64,000 bases of DNA from Terrimonas sp937888905 (GTDB lineage Bacteria > Bacteroidota > Bacteroidia > Chitinophagales > Chitinophagaceae): assembly GCA_937888905.1 (NCBI GenBank), contig CALATA010000004.1, forward strand, positions 186,001 to 250,000, in the 5' to 3' direction. Positions 43,259 through 51,593 of this stretch are shown one piece after another. Under the pieces are notes generated by a model. The model ran no database searches. It saw only the letters and a list, made by a program, of their open reading frames with translations, and was not told the DNA's origin. Made by a program: the position numbers and the translations under genes. How positions within the stretch are numbered: position 1 is the stretch's first letter; each line of letters opens with the position of its first letter.

Positions 43259-43427
43259 GTATGTGATAAGTTTTAAGTATTAAAAAAAGCGGGACGAATG
43301 TCCCGCTTTTTTTCGGCGTAACAGATACAGGTAGTAAGTTATAAGTAACATCGGCGTGGCGTGCCTGTTTACTCATTCACGATTGACGATTCATGATTCA
43401 CTTTTGAATTTTTACTTTTGAATTTTC
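43259..43427. repeat. Arrays after the T9SS gene
   Basis: AGTNNTA units at 43263-43283 (interrupted by the terminator) and 43333-43350. An ACNATTS array lies at 43371-43399 (ATTCACG, ATTGACG, ATTCATG, ATTCAC) and TTTTGAM units at 43400-43426. Confidence 0.75.
43282..43313 (+). terminator. Terminator of the 41282 gene
   Basis: GCGGGAC-GAAT-GTCCCGC with flanking A run (43282-43288) and T run (43307-43313). Confidence 0.92.
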
Positions 43428-43428
43428 C

Positions 43429-43458
43429 GTCGTTCGCATACAAAAAGCTGTCGTTCGC
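43429..43458 (+). promoter_or_regulatory. LytTR-like operator: two 9-bp direct repeats
   Basis: GTCGTTCGC occurs at 43429-43437 and again at 43450-43458, a 12-bp spacer and 21-bp period, the layout of LytTR binding sites. Each copy carries the GTT-N-R core of the LytTR half-site but not its outer positions. It lies directly upstream of a promoter-like sequence, the usual place for an activator site. Confidence 0.45.
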
Positions 43459-43463
43459 CACCT

Positions 43464-43499
43464 TTTGTCAACCAGGTGTGTTTTGTGATAGTAGATTTA
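43464..43499 (+). promoter_or_regulatory. Promoter-like sequence behind the operator
   Basis: TTTG (43464-43467), 24-base spacer, TAGATTTA (43492-43499, one mismatch). The suboptimal spacing and -7 box would fit a promoter that needs an activator. Confidence 0.35.
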
Positions 43500-43520
43500 C
43501 ATCGGTTATTGTGTTAAACA

Positions 43521-43613
43521 ATGCTATTCCGGTGGCAGGTATTGGCGGACGGGGTCAGTGCCTGTCCCGGTTTTCTTCAACATTTCTTTAAGACGAGTTC
43601 AATAAATCGATAG
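43521..43613 (+). CDS. Possible 30-residue peptide
   Basis: An ATG 22 bases after the promoter-like box opens a 30-codon frame beginning MLFRWQVLADGVSACPGF and ending in SSINR, stop TAG. It has one Cys and no clear signal peptide. LytTR regulators in Gram-positive bacteria often control small peptides, which makes the position interesting, but I do not recognise the sequence and the frame may be chance. Confidence 0.22.
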   Translation: MLFRWQVLADGVSACPGFLQHFFKTSSINR

Positions 43614-43650
43614 AGTTGCCCTCTATTATACGCACCGACCCTTAACCTTG

Positions 43651-43678
43651 ACGGGCTTCTTAACGGAGTCCGTTTTTT
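43651..43678 (+). terminator. Terminator of the candidate small transcript
   Basis: ACGGGCT (43651-43657) pairs with AGTCCGT (43667-43673, one G-U pair), loop of nine bases, followed by TTTTTT. It faces the plus strand and is not needed for the already terminated 41282 gene. Confidence 0.6.
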
Positions 43679-43763
43679 AATTCAAAAGTAAAAAGTCAAA
43701 ATTCAAAAGGCTCTACAACGCGTCAACAGGTGACTAGCGTTTCATTTTTTAAAACTTTTTACT

Positions 43764-43793
43764 AAAAAGCCCCCGTTTCAAACAGGGGCTTTT
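43764..43793 (-). terminator. Terminator of the glycosylhydrolase-like gene
   Basis: Minus-strand AAAAGCCCC ... GGGGGCTTTTT (plus-strand AAAAAGCCCCC 43764-43774 and GGGGCTTTT 43785-43793), ending 22 bases after the stop of the minus-strand gene. A TTTTGAM-inverse array lies further on at 43680-43712. Confidence 0.8.
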
Positions 43794-43815
43794 GAATGTT
43801 GCTTTTTTTGCCTTT

Positions 43816-45909
43816 TTAATTAACCAGGAAGCGGCTTGTAACCTGGCGTTTGCCGTCACTGAAACGCAGCAGGTACCATCCTCCGCGCAACTGAGCTGTT
43901 GCCGGCAAAGATGTGCGGCTGCCTGCGGCCATAACGGAAAGCGAACCGGATCCGAGTTGGCGGCCACCCGCATCAAACAGGATCCATGACAACGGACGGT
44001 CCGTATTTTCCTGTAACAAGATCTCAACCGGCTGACCTGTTCTTACAACTGTCGGTACTACCTGTACAAACTGCTGTTGCTCGTTGATCGTAATGGTTCT
44101 TACCGGGCTGTAACGGAAGCGGCCGTCGATATCTGTCATCCGCAGACGATAGTAAATCGGCGCATTAAAAATCGCGATCGGATCGGCGATCTGATAGGTA
44201 TGATTACCGGGTTGATTCACGGCTGTCACACGTCCGATAGAACTGAAGTTGTTGCCATCCAGGCTACGCTCTACTTCGAAATGACTCAACTGTTCTTCGC
44301 GGACAGTCTCCCAGATCAGCTGTACACGGTTCTGGTCGAAACGTTTTACAATAAAATCGCTCAGCACCAAAGGCAGCGTACCGGTGCTTAAAGAAATAGT
44401 ATTAGACTCACTGCTTTCGTTGTGAAAGCGGTCAACCGTTGTTACGAGATAAAAATATGTATTGGCGTTAACGAGCGTAGCATCGGTATAACCGGTGCTG
44501 TCGGCATGCACGATCGCCAGCAGATTGTTGGCGTCATTTATATCGACCGGGCTTGTCTGGGAGCGGTACACAACGAAGTTGCGCACTTTGTCGAACTCAT
44601 TGGCCGTGGCAGCGGGAGGCGTCCACGTAATGCGCGCGCTGAGACCGTTGACGTTACCCGCTAAGCTTGAAGCCGGAGCCGGAGCCACGTTATCTTTCCA
44701 TGGCATGGTAGGCTGCAAGGCCGGCTTCTGATAAAAGAACAAACGTATTGAATCGCGGAAGCCATTTAAATTATTGCGCAGGCTGGTGGTATTATAAATA
44801 GCCTGTCCTTTTACATTCGGATAAGCCGCATCACGGTTCATCCGGAGCTGCCGCGGGATCATGGTAACATCGGTTTCATAAGTACCGTTGCCTGCCACGC
44901 CCACTTTGTATCCGGCCATACCGATATAAATATGACGGGTGGAAGACACATTGTTCCACCAGGGAATCAATACGGAATAGTTGGCAGCAGAGAGGCCGAT
45001 CTGCCAGTATACCTGCGGTGCCAGGTAGTCGACCCATTCCTGTTGTATCCACAGGCGGCTGTCGGCGAAAATGGTTACATAGTGCTCGAAACCGGTAGTG
45101 GCAGAACCACCGACACCGGTGCCGTTGCGCCAGATGCCCGAAGGAGAGACGCCGAATTTGGTCCAGGGTTCCACTGTGGCGATGCTGTCGCTTATTTTCT
45201 TGATAAGCAGGTTCACATTGTTGCGACGCCAGTCGGCGCGTACCGAATAACCGTTGGGATAGGCGGCAAATGTGGCATCGTCATTATAAGTTGCATTCGG
45301 ATAGAAATAGTCATCGAAATGGATTCCATCCACATCGTAGCGGCGCACGATATCCATTACCACTTTTGTTACATATTCACGTACATCGGGAATGCCCGGA
45401 TCGAGAATGAGCTGGTTGGGCGTGGTGGAAGTGATCAGCCACTCAGGGTGTTGTTTCGCCACGTGGCTGGCGGCAAGCGCGTTGTAATTGGTGGTGGTGT
45501 TGCTGCTAAGCGCGCGATAGGGGTTGAGCCACGCATGAAGTTCCATGCCACGCTTGCGGCATTCGTCAATAGCAAATTGCAACGGGTCCCACATCGTGGA
45601 AGGAGGGTTACCCTGCACGTTGGTGAGATCTTTAGACCAGGGTTCGATGGTGCTGGGATACATGGCATCGCACTGGCTGCGCACCTGGAAATAAATGGTG
45701 TTAATGCCGGTGGCCTTGTGGCGGTCGAGGATCACGATCAGCGAATCGCGCTGCCGGGCCGGGGTATGAGCCGGGTTGGGCCAGTCAATACCGCCGAAAG
45801 TGGCGATCCACGCACCACGCATTTCACGTTTGGGCGGCGATTGGGCAGAGGCGGCCAATGAGGCCAATAAAAAGGTTGCCAAAGCAAGCAGAGGTAGACT
45901 TCTTCTCAT
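43816..45909 (-). CDS. Family 10 glycosylhydrolase-like (GHL10) protein with T9SS domain
   Basis: A 697-residue exported protein. After a signal peptide (cleavage after ASAQ about residue 23) comes a GHL10/DUF187 TIM barrel (about 28-400): KREMRGAWIATFGGIDWPN, TGINTIYFQVRSQCDAMYPS, GMELHAWLNPYRAL, VDGIHFDDYFYPN and SPSGIWRNG are its typical strands. A fibronectin III domain follows (about 410-505), then a T9SS sorting domain ending LRGGWYLLRFSDGKRQVTSRFLVN. Members may cleave peptidoglycan- or glycan-type substrates at the cell surface; activity here is unproven. Convergent with the 41282 gene. Confidence 0.88.
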   Translation of the reverse strand: MRRSLPLLALATFLLASLAASAQSPPKREMRGAWIATFGGIDWPNPAHTPARQRDSLIVILDRHKATGINTIYFQVRSQCDAMYPSTIEPWSKDLTNVQGNPPSTMWDPLQFAIDECRKRGMELHAWLNPYRALSSNTTTNYNALAASHVAKQHPEWLITSTTPNQLILDPGIPDVREYVTKVVMDIVRRYDVDGIHFDDYFYPNATYNDDATFAAYPNGYSVRADWRRNNVNLLIKKISDSIATVEPWTKFGVSPSGIWRNGTGVGGSATTGFEHYVTIFADSRLWIQQEWVDYLAPQVYWQIGLSAANYSVLIPWWNNVSSTRHIYIGMAGYKVGVAGNGTYETDVTMIPRQLRMNRDAAYPNVKGQAIYNTTSLRNNLNGFRDSIRLFFYQKPALQPTMPWKDNVAPAPASSLAGNVNGLSARITWTPPAATANEFDKVRNFVVYRSQTSPVDINDANNLLAIVHADSTGYTDATLVNANTYFYLVTTVDRFHNESSESNTISLSTGTLPLVLSDFIVKRFDQNRVQLIWETVREEQLSHFEVERSLDGNNFSSIGRVTAVNQPGNHTYQIADPIAIFNAPIYYRLRMTDIDGRFRYSPVRTITINEQQQFVQVVPTVVRTGQPVEILLQENTDRPLSWILFDAGGRQLGSGSLSVMAAGSRTSLPATAQLRGGWYLLRFSDGKRQVTSRFLVN

Positions 45910-46088
45910 AGCTGTCTGTTTTTTTGCAGTTATTTGCGTAATTTATGGCAAAGTGGCGGTAAGCTGCGGTTTTTGGCAAAAAAGTTTACCGCATAAAAGC
46001 GCAAAAACGAGCAAAATGAAGATATTTGTTTTCCAAACGGCATCTTTCCACACCTGTTAAGAATTTTAGGAAAAAAAGAACCAATACC

Positions 46089-46120
46089 TTGCGTCAAGTG
46101 CCGAACTTTCCCTACCTTTG
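46089..46120 (+). promoter_or_regulatory. Promoter of the rpmB operon
   Basis: TTG (46089-46091), 21-base spacer, TACCTTTG (46113-46120), followed after 23 bases by the rpmB ATG. The leader contains the CAAATTAT-type unit AATTTTCAAATTATC. Confidence 0.72.
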
Positions 46121-46143
46121 CGATCCAAAATTTTCAAATTATC

Positions 46144-46380
46144 ATGGCTAGAGTATGTCAGGTTACAGGTAAAACGCCGATCGGAGGAAACAAAGTTTCG
46201 CACTCCAACATCAAGACCAAGCGTCGTTTTCTGCCTAATTTGCAGAAAAAGAAGTTCTACCTGGTGGAAGAAGACAAATGGATCACCTTGAAGCTCAGCG
46301 CTGACGCAATCCGTACGATCGACAAGAACGGTCTGTACAGTGTTGTGAAACAACTGCGCGCCCGGGGTGAAAAGATCTAA
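46144..46380 (+). CDS. rpmB: Large ribosomal subunit protein bL28
   Basis: A 78-residue ribosomal protein: MARVCQVTGKTPIGGNKVSHSNIKTKRRFLPNLQ is the classic bL28 start, and the basic C-terminus ends QLRARGEKI. Of the zinc-binding cysteines found in some bL28 only one remains. It is the first gene of rpmB-rpmG-DUF4295-ftsY-rimO, an order typical of Bacteroidota that links ribosome parts, protein targeting and ribosome modification. Confidence 0.96.
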   Translation: MARVCQVTGKTPIGGNKVSHSNIKTKRRFLPNLQKKKFYLVEEDKWITLKLSADAIRTIDKNGLYSVVKQLRARGEKI

Positions 46381-46443
46381 CTGATAGGCCTTCTCCGGAA
46401 GGGTCTTCGGATTCCTCCGTCCAAATCAGTCTGATTTTTCAAA

Positions 46444-46459
46444 TCCCGAAGCTTCGGGA
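46444..46459. other. 16-bp perfect palindrome in the rpmB-rpmG spacer
   Basis: TCCCGAAGCTTCGGGA, 33 bases before rpmG, followed by CAAATT-type 8-bp units up to the start codon. It could pause or attenuate read-through between the two ribosomal genes. Confidence 0.6.
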
Positions 46460-46491
46460 GCAAATTCAACAAATTTTCAAATTAACGCAAT

Positions 46492-46674
46492 ATGGCAAAG
46501 AAAGGCAACCGGGTACAGGTAATTCTGGAATGCACTGAGCACAAAACAAGTGGTCAGCCTGGCACCAGCCGTTACATCACGGTTAAAAACAAAAAGAACA
46601 ATCCTGAAAGAATGGAGTTGAAAAAATACAACGCTATTCTGAAGAAAGTGACTGTTCACAAAGAAATCAAGTAA
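46492..46674 (+). CDS. rpmG: Large ribosomal subunit protein bL33
   Basis: A 60-residue ribosomal protein (MAKKGNRVQVILECTEHKTSGQPGTSRYITVKNKKN). The paired zinc cysteines of the C+ form are absent; only one Cys is present, so this is a zinc-independent type. It lies 111 bases after rpmB and 59 bases before the DUF4295 gene. Confidence 0.95.
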   Translation: MAKKGNRVQVILECTEHKTSGQPGTSRYITVKNKKNNPERMELKKYNAILKKVTVHKEIK

Positions 46675-46733
46675 TGATACCATTCAAAGCCGGCAGCACA
46701 TCCTGCGGGTTATGAATATAAACTAATAAGATC

Positions 46734-46907
46734 ATGGCAAAAGCAGCTTCTAAAAACGCGAAAGTAAAGGACCTGAAAGCTTCTGCAGAAGCAAAGAACT
46801 GGACCAAGGTGATCAAAGCCGTAAGAAGCCCTAAAACAGGCGCTTACACTTTCAAAGAGCAGATCATCCACAAGGATAAAGTAAAGGATTTTCTGGCCCA
46901 GAAATAA
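46734..46907 (+). CDS. DUF4295 family small basic protein
   Basis: A 57-residue protein, MAKAASKNAKVKDLKASAEAKNWTKVIKAVRSPKTGAYTFKEQIIHKDKVKDFLAQK in outline: highly basic, no membrane segment. Its place directly after rpmG is conserved in Bacteroidota, and the composition suggests a ribosome-associated protein; that is inference. ATG 46734, stop TAA 46905-46907. Confidence 0.85.
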   Translation: MAKAASKNAKVKDLKASAEAKNWTKVIKAVRSPKTGAYTFKEQIIHKDKVKDFLAQK

Positions 46908-47017
46908 TCCGGGTACTTAATGTATATCCAGAAAGCTGTTCGTTGCCACGGATGGCTTTTGTTGTTTTAGGTTGACCAGCCGGTCAGCATTTTGTTCACC
47001 GTTCAGCATCTCTTCAT

Positions 47018-47986
47018 ATGGGTTTTTTCAATAAGCTATTCGGAAAAAAAGAAAAGGAAAGTCTCGATCAGGGCCTCCAGAAAACCAAAGAAGGTTTCTT
47101 CGCCAAGATCAGCAAAGCCATTGCCGGCAAAAGCACGGTTGACGAAGAAGTTCTCGACAACCTGGAAGAAGCACTCGTAGGTGCTGACGTAGGCATCGAA
47201 ACCACCGTCCGCATCATCGAGCGCATCGAGAAACGGGTGGCCAAAGACAAGTACCTTAATACAGGCGAATTGAATAAAATGCTTCAGGAGGAAATTGAAC
47301 AAATTCTTGTAGACGCTCCTGAATCAAATAGTTATGCCTTTGATTCCAATCTCCCAAAGAAGCCTTACATCATTCTCGTTGTAGGCGTGAACGGTGTGGG
47401 AAAAACAACCACCATCGGCAAACTCGCCTATAACTTTAAGAAAGCAGGTAAGCAAGTGTTGCTCGGCGCCGCCGATACCTTCCGTGCCGCCGCAGTGGAC
47501 CAACTCACCATCTGGAGCGAACGCGTGGGTGTTCCCATCGTTAAGCAGGACATGGGCAGCGATCCCGCCGCCGTTGCCTTCGATACCGCACAGAGCGCCG
47601 TTGCCCGCCAGTCAGATGTCGTTTTAATCGACACCGCCGGCCGCCTTCATAACAAGGCCCACCTGATGGATGAACTCAGCAAGATCAAACGTGTTATCCA
47701 GAAAGTATTACCCGACGCACCGCACGAAGTTCTACTGGTACTGGACGGCAGCACCGGTCAGAACGCGGTAGAACAGGCCCGCCAGTTTACGGCCGCTACC
47801 GATGTGAGCGCCCTCGCCATCACAAAACTGGATGGCACAGCCAAAGGCGGTGTAGTACTGGCCATAGCCAATCAGTTCCGCATTCCCGTGAAGTTTATCG
47901 GCGTAGGGGAGAAAATGGAAGACCTGCTGGTTTTTGATAAACATGAATTTGTTGACAGCCTTTTCAACTTGAATACGAACGAATAA
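47018..47986 (+). CDS. ftsY: Signal recognition particle receptor FtsY
   Basis: GTPase receptor that docks SRP-ribosome complexes at the inner membrane. The 322-residue protein has a short charged N-terminal A region (MGFFNKLFGKKEKESLDQG), the four-helix N domain, and the G domain with GVNGVGKTTTIGKLA (G1), DTFRAAAVDQL, DTAGRLHNKAHLMDEL (G3) and TKLDGTAKGG (G4). The short A region is usual outside proteobacteria. It lies 110 bases after the DUF4295 gene and 22 bases before rimO. Confidence 0.96.
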   Translation: MGFFNKLFGKKEKESLDQGLQKTKEGFFAKISKAIAGKSTVDEEVLDNLEEALVGADVGIETTVRIIERIEKRVAKDKYLNTGELNKMLQEEIEQILVDAPESNSYAFDSNLPKKPYIILVVGVNGVGKTTTIGKLAYNFKKAGKQVLLGAADTFRAAAVDQLTIWSERVGVPIVKQDMGSDPAAVAFDTAQSAVARQSDVVLIDTAGRLHNKAHLMDELSKIKRVIQKVLPDAPHEVLLVLDGSTGQNAVEQARQFTAATDVSALAITKLDGTAKGGVVLAIANQFRIPVKFIGVGEKMEDLLVFDKHEFVDSLFNLNTNE

Positions 47987-48008
47987 GAAGGCTTACTGAA
48001 TATTTTTT

Positions 48009-49322
48009 ATGAAGACAAAAACGCTCCGCAGAGACAAGGTGAACATCATCACCCTGGGATGCAGCAAAAACATGGTAGACAGCGAGGTATTGAGCGGACA
48101 GCTCCTTGCCAATGATATCGCCGTGGTACATGAGAACAAAAAACTCGACCACAACATCGTGGTGGTGAATACCTGCGGCTTTATTGATAAGGCCAAAGAG
48201 GAAAGCATCAACACCATTCTCGACCAGGTAGAACTGAAGAGAAAAGGAAAGCTCGATAAAGTATATGTGACCGGCTGCCTGAGCGAACGATATAAAAATA
48301 ATCTCGAAGACGAGATCCCCGAAGTGGATGCTTTTTTCGGCACCATGGAACTTCCCCTCATCCTGAAACAATTCGAAGCCGATTATAAAACCGAGCTGGT
48401 GGGCGAGCGTCTGCTGGCCACACCGCAACATTACGCCTATCTCAAGATTTCCGAAGGCTGCAACCGCACCTGTTCATTCTGCGCCATTCCTTTGATGCGT
48501 GGCAAACACCAGAGCCGCTCCATCGACGATCTGGTACGCGAAGCCGAAGGCCTGGTGCGCAAAGGCGTGAAAGAAGTAATGCTCATTGCGCAGGAACTGA
48601 CTTACTACGGCCTTGATATTTATAAAAAACGCGCCCTTCCCGAGCTGCTGCATCGCCTCGCCGATGTGCAGGGATTGGAATGGATCCGCCTGCATTATGC
48701 TTACCCCTCCAAATTTCCGCTGGAAATCCTGGACGTAATGCGTGAACGCGACAACATCTGCAACTACCTGGATATGCCGCTTCAGCATGCCTCCAACAAT
48801 ATGCTGAAAGCGATGAAACGCCAGATCACCCGCGAGGAAATGGAAGAACTTGTTGCTTCCATCCGCGAACGTGTTCCCGGCATCTGTCTCCGCACCACAC
48901 TGATCGCCGGTTTCCCTGGCGAAACACAGGAAGATGTGGAAGAACTCAAAGGTTTCCTCGAACGCATGCGCTTCGACCGCGTGGGCATTTTCACCTATTC
49001 ACACGAAGAAGGTACTTCTGCTCACGATCTCGTTGACGACGTGCCTGCCGAGGAAAAGGAACGCCGCGCACAGGAGATCATGGAAGTGCAGCAGGAAATC
49101 TCTTACGAAAAGAACCAGGAAAAGATCGGTCAGGTATTTAAAGTGCTGGTCGATAAAAAAGAAGCCGGCCGCTACCTTGGCCGCACCGAGTTCGACAGCG
49201 TAGAGGTAGACAACGAAGTGGTTGTTCATTCCGACCGTAAGCTGCAGCCCGGCAATTTCTACAATGTAAAAATCACCAAAGCGTACGACTACGATCTTGA
49301 AGGAGAAGTGGTGGAGGTTTGA
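48009..49322 (+). CDS. rimO: Ribosomal protein uS12 methylthiotransferase
   Basis: Radical-SAM enzyme that adds a methylthio group to the conserved aspartate of ribosomal protein uS12. The 437-residue protein has an N-terminal UPF0004 domain with cluster cysteines in TLGCSKNMVDSEVLSGQL, VVNTCGFI and VTGCLSERY, the radical-SAM motif SEGCNRTCSFCAIPLMRG (CxxxCxxC, about 149-157), and a C-terminal TRAM domain (FKVLVDKKEAGRYLGRTEFDSVEVDN). RimO-type rather than MiaB-type features include the HQSRS segment. The gene ends where an AAGGYRT array begins. Confidence 0.95.
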   Translation: MKTKTLRRDKVNIITLGCSKNMVDSEVLSGQLLANDIAVVHENKKLDHNIVVVNTCGFIDKAKEESINTILDQVELKRKGKLDKVYVTGCLSERYKNNLEDEIPEVDAFFGTMELPLILKQFEADYKTELVGERLLATPQHYAYLKISEGCNRTCSFCAIPLMRGKHQSRSIDDLVREAEGLVRKGVKEVMLIAQELTYYGLDIYKKRALPELLHRLADVQGLEWIRLHYAYPSKFPLEILDVMRERDNICNYLDMPLQHASNNMLKAMKRQITREEMEELVASIRERVPGICLRTTLIAGFPGETQEDVEELKGFLERMRFDRVGIFTYSHEEGTSAHDLVDDVPAEEKERRAQEIMEVQQEISYEKNQEKIGQVFKVLVDKKEAGRYLGRTEFDSVEVDNEVVVHSDRKLQPGNFYNVKITKAYDYDLEGEVVEV

Positions 49323-49555
49323 GGTGTAAGGCGTAAGGTTTAAGGTGTAAGGAGTAGGGCGTAGGGTTTAAGGAAATAATTAATTCTTTGCGGCTTTGCT
49401 CTTCATGCAGCTTTACGTGAAACCGACGTTGTTTTTCCCGCAAAGACGCAAAGTAATGAGTCGCAAAGATGACTTCGAGAGGCCTCGTCATCATTCACTT
49501 ATTGCCGCATTCACCTACTCACTTTTTTGACTTTTGAATTTTTATACTTCGGCAA
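49320..49555. repeat. AAGGYRT, GCAAAG, ACNATTS and TTTTGAM arrays after rimO
   Basis: Eight AAGGYRT-type heptamers start at the rimO stop (49322-49373). GCAAAG-class units and their inverse lie at 49387-49468, ACNATTS units at 49493-49522 and TTTTGAM units at 49527-49542. The last two overlap the 3' end of the broken minus-strand gene. Confidence 0.8.
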
Positions 49556-50023
49556 GCTGATTGCTGGGTTGCCCCGCATTTTTCCAGCCAATATTCAAAA
49601 AAACATCCGGCGCCGTTGTCATAAATCTTGGCGCGTGTTTCATATACCGCATTCCAGCTGCCGTCTTCACTACCGGTACCATATTTGATATCAAATTGCT
49701 CGTTGAGTGGCATAACGAAGAAGGAGAGGGCATTGATCTTGTCCTGGTAGGTGTCGGGGTTCAACCCGGAAAAGTAGATGGCGTCGTCATCGTACAATAA
49801 ATAAAAAGAGGAACGTATAGCCTCCATTTCAGGTCTGCCAAAAGCCGGCCGCATTTCGGTGAATTTACCGGGCACTAATCCTTTTTTCCAAACTTCTTCA
49901 TCCGGCATACCATCTATTACAATGGGCAGGTCACGCCGGACGGCCGGGAATTGTTTTTGTGTATTTTGCGTGCGGGAACATGTGTAAGGCGAAAATAAAA
50001 AATAACAGCAGGATGTGACGCAT
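49519..50023 (-). pseudogene. Broken CBM9/DUF5916-type surface protein
   Basis: The minus strand carries a signal-like start MRHILLLFFIFALHM at 50023. After a frame change come FPAVRRDLPIVIDGMPDEEVWKKG, then FTEMRPAFGRPEMEAIRSSFYLLYDDDAIYFSG and NALSFFVMPLNEQFDIKYGTGSEDGSWNAVYETRAK. These are the usual opening of CBM9-like DUF5916 outer-membrane proteins of 700-800 residues. Here the frame is shifted near 49960 and stops after about 130 residues in a TTTTGAM array that encodes the last residues (IKIQKSKK). Most of the gene is missing, so it should be non-functional. Confidence 0.6.
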
Positions 50024-50102
50024 AAACAGTGATGTGGTAAGAAAGCTTTCCTTACTCCACGGACGGAGTGAGATCTGACAGGACCTCAATAAATAAACGA
50101 TC

Positions 50103-51593
50103 ATGGAATACAAAGACGCAACAACCGAAGAAATTGAACTGATCATACAGCAATCATGGGCTGCATTCGAGGTATACCGCAATTTCAGTTTGCAACAACG
50201 CGCAGCTTTTATGCGCGCCATTGCTGCCGAACTCGATAAAACCGGTGATGCTTTGCTGGAAGCGGCTGCTGCGGAAACACATTTACCCTTGCCCCGTTTG
50301 CGCAACGAACGGGCACGCACGATGTTTCAGTTGACCAGTTACGCCGCTGCCTGTGAAGCCGGCAACTGGCTCGAAGCGCGGATCGATACGGCAGTTGCCG
50401 ATAAAAATCCGCCAAAGCCGGATCTGCGTAAAATGTTGGTGCCGCTTGGGCCCGTAGTGGTTTTTGGCGCGGCCAATTTCCCTTTTGCCTATTCCACCGC
50501 CGGAGGCGATACGGCCTGCGCATTGGCAGCCGGTTGCCCCGTGATCGTTAAGGCGCATCCCGGACATGCACATACCAGTCAGTTGGTGGCGGATGCTATC
50601 ACACGTGCGGCACGCGCTACCGGTATTCCGGATGGTGTATTTGCCCATATTCACGGTGCTTCATTTGAAGTAGGCAAAGCGCTTGTTGAACATCCGTTGA
50701 TCAAGGCAGCCGGCTTCACCGGATCATTTGCCGGAGGCAAACAGCTATTCGACTGGGCCAACCAGCGTAAAGAACCTATACCTGTATTTGCGGAAATGAG
50801 CAGCGTGAATCCTGTCTATCTTTTACCCGGAAAATTAAAAGAGGCCGCTGAGGAAACGGCGCGTCTTTATGCCGGCTCCATTACCCTGGGCGTAGGACAA
50901 TTCTGCACCAATCCCGGCATACTCGTAGCCGTGGAGGGTGAAGCGCTGGATCATTTCAAAAATGTATTAACGGAGGAAATAAAAAAGACGGCGCCGGACG
51001 ACATGCTTAACATCGGCATCTTTAAAAACTATGTGGAGAAACGCGCCAACGCCCTGGCGCAGGAAGGTGTAGAGATGGCTGCAGTACCCGAAGCCGATCC
51101 CCAGTTGGAACAGGGATTACCAACAATTGCAACAACCACGGCGGCGGTTTTCCTCGAAAATCCGTTGCTGCAAAAAGAAGTGTTCGGCCCGTATTCGTTG
51201 CTCGTGGTGTGCCGCAGCGAAGCCGAAATGCTGGAAGTGGCCCGGCACATGGAAGGACAATTAACGTCGACGTTGATGGCCACGCAGGAAGATCTTGCAC
51301 GCAACCGATACCTGATCGATATAGTGAAGAATCAATGCGGGCGTTTGATCCTGAACGGGGTGCCCACTGGCGTGGAAGTATGTCTGAGTATGCAGCACGG
51401 TGGACCTTATCCGTCTACCACGGATGCGCGTTTCACCTCTGTTGGCGCCGACGGCATCAAACGGTTCGCACGTCCTGTGGCTTTTCAAAACTGGAACGAT
51501 GAATGGCTGCCTGCGGAATTGCAGAACAGCAATCCGCTTGGTATCTGGCGTACAGTGAATGATGAGCTGACGAAGGAGCCGGTGAATGGATGA
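50103..51593 (+). CDS. Aldehyde dehydrogenase (2-oxoglutarate semialdehyde type)
   Basis: A 496-residue NADP-type aldehyde dehydrogenase of the 2,5-dioxopentanoate/2-oxoglutarate-semialdehyde group, used in sugar-acid or hydroxyproline breakdown. Diagnostic segments: VVFGAANFPFAYSTAGGDTACALAAGCPVIVKAHPGH, catalytic Glu in PIPVFAEMSSVNP, nucleophile Cys in GVGQFCTNPG, and GRLILNGVPTGVEVCLSMQHGGPYPSTTDAR. No other pathway gene is adjacent, so the true substrate is inferred. The last residues (EPVNG stop) are in an ACNATTS-type array. Confidence 0.88.
   Translation: MEYKDATTEEIELIIQQSWAAFEVYRNFSLQQRAAFMRAIAAELDKTGDALLEAAAAETHLPLPRLRNERARTMFQLTSYAAACEAGNWLEARIDTAVADKNPPKPDLRKMLVPLGPVVVFGAANFPFAYSTAGGDTACALAAGCPVIVKAHPGHAHTSQLVADAITRAARATGIPDGVFAHIHGASFEVGKALVEHPLIKAAGFTGSFAGGKQLFDWANQRKEPIPVFAEMSSVNPVYLLPGKLKEAAEETARLYAGSITLGVGQFCTNPGILVAVEGEALDHFKNVLTEEIKKTAPDDMLNIGIFKNYVEKRANALAQEGVEMAAVPEADPQLEQGLPTIATTTAAVFLENPLLQKEVFGPYSLLVVCRSEAEMLEVARHMEGQLTSTLMATQEDLARNRYLIDIVKNQCGRLILNGVPTGVEVCLSMQHGGPYPSTTDARFTSVGADGIKRFARPVAFQNWNDEWLPAELQNSNPLGIWRTVNDELTKEPVNG

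Larger units (their letters stand above)
43505..43678 (+). ncRNA. Candidate small RNA or small-peptide transcript
   Basis: Between the promoter-like box and an intrinsic terminator lies about 170 bases with hairpins (for example ATAGAG-TTGCC-CTCTAT at 43610-43626). It may be a regulatory RNA or the mRNA of the 30-codon frame inside it. Its existence as a transcript is inferred only from flanking signals. Confidence 0.35.

Noticed and set aside
44932..45861. 309-residue plus-strand frame opposite the GHL10 gene
   Set aside because: Antisense shadow; the minus-strand frame has signal peptide, TIM barrel and T9SS domain.
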